A stretch of DNA of 64,000 nucleotides from Telmatactis stephensoni. Its lineage: Eukaryota; Cnidaria; Anthozoa; Actiniaria; Isophelliidae. The stretch lies in NCBI GenBank assembly GCA_029948255.1, contig JALIZF010001493.1:62001-126000 (forward strand), written 5' to 3'. Shown here piece after piece: positions 60,946 through 64,000 of this stretch (position 1 is the first letter of the stretch; each line of letters begins with the position of its first letter). The translations under genes and the position numbers were made by a program. The notes beneath the pieces were generated by a model. It ran no database searches. It saw only the letters and a program-made list of their open reading frames with translations, and was not told the DNA's origin.

Positions 60946-62870
60946 CAGTACAGCTTTCGGTGATCTTAACACCGAACCGCGGTCAAACCGCGGTCAAACC
61001 GCGGTTGGCCACCGCGGCCGACCGCCGTGAAATCGCGGTGGGCCAACGAAATTACGGTGGGTCACCGAATTGAAAGTTTTCTATGGATTACATGACAAAG
61101 TTGCGTTACGTTTCTATCTGTTTACATTTATTTATAAATTTGTCGACAACTTCTTTCAATGATTTCCATCGACTTTTTATCGACGTGTTAAGTAAAAATA
61201 TCATTTCTGAATTTGTGGTAAGATCTTTTTCGTGAATTCTTGTCAGACTCTCGAAGAGATAATTTCTACAATGCACATTATTTTTACAGTTTTACTATTA
61301 TTGTTGTTATAATTTTTACTTTTGAACAAGATCTGTAAACTTTGACCTTCAATAAAGTCTGTGGGAATTTATTTATATTCTGCTGGTTATAAGTCCTCAA
61401 ATGCTTTCTTATTTAACGTTTAACAATCCAAAGAAAAACATCAAAGAAATAATACTAAAAGCTCCTGAATTCCCACAAAATGTCTAAATACGATCTTCAG
61501 ATAATAGATATATATTAGTTATACTATCATTTTGGAATTAAGAGTTCTTCATATTAGATTTTTAATTTTGATTGACAGAGACAAAAATGCAAATTTTGGT
61601 CTTGGCCTTTGAAAGCCGTGTTCGCAGTTAAAGCGAAAACTGGATCATGTATGCACAACGGATTCGTGTGAGATCATTGTAATGAGGAAGAAGGAACGAT
61701 ACAGAACGAAATAGCTTGCCGAAGGAACGAAAACAGTTTGCCGAAGGATCGAAAATAGCGTGCCCAAGGAACGAAATATCGTGCCCGAACGTGCCCAAGG
61801 AACGATCGATGAGGATAAGGAACGAAACAGCGTGCCCAAGCGATCCCATTTCGCTTGGACTGCAATATCGCCAAAAGCCAACTGAACTAATTTTACAATT
61901 TTAGCTTATCTAATGCTAAAATTTCGATCAAACTATTTAAAGAAATGACGTTTTTCTTTCTGTGTATTTCAGCCGCGTTGTTTACAGCGGTTTTGTCCAA
62001 TCAGAAATTACGGGAAGTCATGCAGTAGCCGGCAGCTTAGCAAATGCTGTCGAGTCTCCAGCGAATAATTCTTAGATGTTTGTGTAAACTTAGTGCGATT
62101 TTAAAATCCTTAAGGCAATATAATTTCTTGACAAACCGAGCTCAATAGAAAAAAAAATTATCTGGCAATGCAATGGACTTTTTTACTGATATTTCGCGGG
62201 AGTCCCGGCGTGTCCTTTGTTGACCTTTGTTTATCAGATTTTTTCTGTGAATCTTTCTTGTGAGAACATGGATCATAAAAAGATCCATGGTGAGAATAAT
62301 AACCTGTAAAAATTAAAAGTAAATTAAAGCGTTTCGCTTTTTCAGAATCTGTACAGAAGTTAAATCTAGATGGTTGTTAATCTGCCAATTTATCCAGCGT
62401 GCTAAGGTCGCAATGTTTACATATATTTGGGGAAAAAAGTTTTTTCTTTGCTAAAATAATCCAAATTTGACGATGAAAGTGACCATCTAAAGCAATTTTT
62501 TCTTTTAAAGCCTGTGATTAATATCTCCAAAAAATATTTTTCTCCTAAATGTGATCTCCGGAAAGTCGACTGATAAGCCCACACTTTCCCGGCACTCGTG
62601 CATTCGCCTAGATCGTTCTCTCCAAAGTTCTTTATTTTGTTTTGTATATCTATTCGAATATTATAATTTTTGTGAACCTCGACGTCCTGGAAATTTCAAC
62701 AGTCTTTTCTTAATGTCACGCGTGACAGTAATCCGCGGTAGCCCACCGCATACGCGGTGCCTCAACGAGGTGGATCACCGCGGTTTCACTGCAGTCAACT
62801 ACAGTCAAACCGCGGTGGCCGACCGCGGTTTCACCCCGGTGGGATGTTAAGATCACCGCGAGCGGTACTG
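60946..62870 (-). mobile_element. CCGCGG-rich TIR element, copy 2, inverted, without the inner insertion
   Basis: It is the reverse complement of copy 1 from CAGTACAGC (60946) to the complement of CAGTACCGC (62870), flanked by TA on both sides (60944-60945 and 62871-62872). It lacks the 662-base element. The remainder is closely similar to copy 1. Together the copies form a 4.5-kb inverted repeat around the short satellite spacer. Confidence 0.9.
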
Positions 62871-63070
62871 TATAGGGCATAGTATGGTCCCTGTGTAGTA
62901 TTAGTTTTCATGTTCCCATTAGTATTATAGGGCATAGTATGGTCCCTGTGTAATATATTAAATTACTTATCATGTCCCCATTAGTATTATAAGGCATAGT
63001 ATGGTCCCTGTGTAATATTAGTTATCATGTCCCCATTAGTATTATAGGGCATAGTATGTTGCCTGTGTAA
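62871..63070 (+). repeat. Satellite B block
   Basis: Three to four units in the same orientation as before 58299. Confidence 0.95.
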
Positions 63071-63302
63071 TAAAGGGTTATTAACCGAGCGCGAGGTCTG
63101 TATGGGAAAATATCAGACCGAGGTCTTGTACAGACCGAGCAAGCGAGGTTAATAACTTATTTATTATATGGCTTTGAGAAATCCCACTAAAACAATTGTC
63201 AAACGCAAACTTTTCTTTTCATCCGGGACAACGGTCTTGATATGGCAAAATACAGACCGTGTGCTAGCCAATCAGAATTCAGGAAATTATCAAGCCATAT
63301 AA
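63071..63302. mobile_element. 230-bp insertion with two hairpins in satellite B
   Basis: TTATTAACCGAGCGCGAGGT (about 63079) folds against AGCAAGCGAGGTTAATAA (ending about 63157), and TTATTATATGGCTTTGAG folds against CAAGCCATATAATAA (ending about 63303). The satellite stops at 63070 and resumes at 63303. MITE-like. Confidence 0.75.
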
Positions 63303-64000
63303 TAATATTAGTTATCATGTCCCCATTAGAATTTTAAGGCATAGTATGGTCCCTGTGTAATATTAGTTATCATGTCCCCATTAGTATTATAGGGCATAGT
63401 ATGGTCCCTGTGTAATATTAGCTATAATGCCCCCATTAGTATTATAAGGCATAGTATTATCCCTGTGTATAGTTATCATGTCCCCATTAGAATTTTAAGG
63501 CATAGTATGGTCCCTGTGTAATATTAGTAATCATGCCCCCATTAGTATTATATGGCATAGTATTATCCCTGTGTAATATTAGTTATCATGTTCCCATTAG
63601 TATTATAAGGCATAGTATGGTCCCTGTGTAATATTAGTAATCATGCCCCCATTAGTATTATACGGCATAGTATTATCCCTGTGTAATATTAGTTATCATG
63701 TCCCCATTAGTATTATAAGGCATAGTATGGTCCCTGTGTAATATTAGTAATCATGCCCCCATTAGTATTATACGGCATAGTATTATCCCTGTGTAATATT
63801 AGTTATCATGTCCCCATTAGTATTATAAGGCATAGTATGGTCCCTGTGTAATATTAGTAATCATGCCCCCATTAGTATTATTATAGGGCATAGTATGGTC
63901 CCTGTGTAATATTAGTTATCATGTTCCCATTAGTATTATAAGGCGTAGTATAGTCCCTGTGTAATGTTAGTTATCATGTCCCCATTACTATTATAGGGCA
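63303..64000 (+). repeat. Satellite B block running off the window end
   Basis: About 12 units with a 110-base higher-order pattern: units with CATAGTATGGTCCC alternate with units carrying ACGGCATAGTATTATCCC. The array continues beyond 64000. Confidence 0.95.

Noticed and set aside
59946..61881. Mirrored short frames in the two CCGCGG elements
   Set aside because: They translate the TTTCGTTCCTTGGGCACGC repeat; several frames are open at once.
58299..62870. One single 4.5-kb palindromic element
   Set aside because: Each half has its own tips and TA duplication, and satellite units lie between, so two insertions are more likely.
48203..64000. Regular 55-bp repeats as a CRISPR or integron-like array
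   Set aside because: No repeat-spacer alternation; the whole 55 bases are conserved, as in a satellite.

Overview
This is eukaryotic, intron-bearing, AT-rich DNA. Several features point to an anthozoan cnidarian (stony coral or sea anemone): a kinase with an HND catalytic loop, a P2X7-C-type terminal exon, transposase-derived zinc-finger genes, a Gypsy-like element and abundant foldback MITEs. The species assignment is inference; no ribosomal or mitochondrial marker is present.

Layout. 1-18 kb is the gene-bearing part. It holds an RPA70-like OB-fold gene (+, 1330-2804) and an orphan last exon of a P2X7-C-domain protein (+, 4128-4362). Next is a long multi-exon transposase-derived gene with D-D-E motifs (-, 4405 to about 9640) whose splice phases all agree except for one 1-nt frameshift. 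A divergently placed protein kinase gene follows (+, 10230-11743), then an intact two-exon EnSpm/CACTA-type (Tnp2-like) transposase (-, 14243-17294) and the start of a Ser/Pro-rich gene (+, 17590-18978).

19-32 kb is a large satellite (family A, about 57 bp) in both orientations. A 3-kb terminal-inverted-repeat element with its own 33-bp and 95-bp minisatellites is inserted in it, and a 10-bp minisatellite adjoins it. 32.3-38.5 kb is a decayed LTR retrotransposon (gag, protease, RT, RNase H, partial integrase) broken by frameshifts, a stop codon and a palindromic insertion. 38.5-44.5 kb holds MITEs, a 181-bp duplication, a GTTAC-type satellite and a 21-bp minisatellite.

43.9-48.1 kb may be a two-exon start of an unknown gene. 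Its intron contains a LINE reverse-transcriptase fragment split by a foldback element, which is itself split by a TTAA-flanked MITE. 48.2-64 kb is a second, more homogeneous satellite (family B, 55 bp), clearly related to A. It is cut by a series of separate insertions: a 2.7-kb TIR element, a 1-kb element, a 3.2-kb near-perfect palindrome, and two inverted copies of a CCGCGG-rich TA-flanked element, one of which carries a further 662-bp insertion with a 9-bp target duplication.

The most distinctive property is the combination of a related satellite pair (A and B) over about 28 kb with repeated, well-delimited nested insertions whose empty sites can be read from the satellite or from sister copies. 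Two unrelated palindromic elements also carry X-box (RFX-type) palindromes. No CRISPR, tRNA, rRNA or complete host operon-like system was seen.
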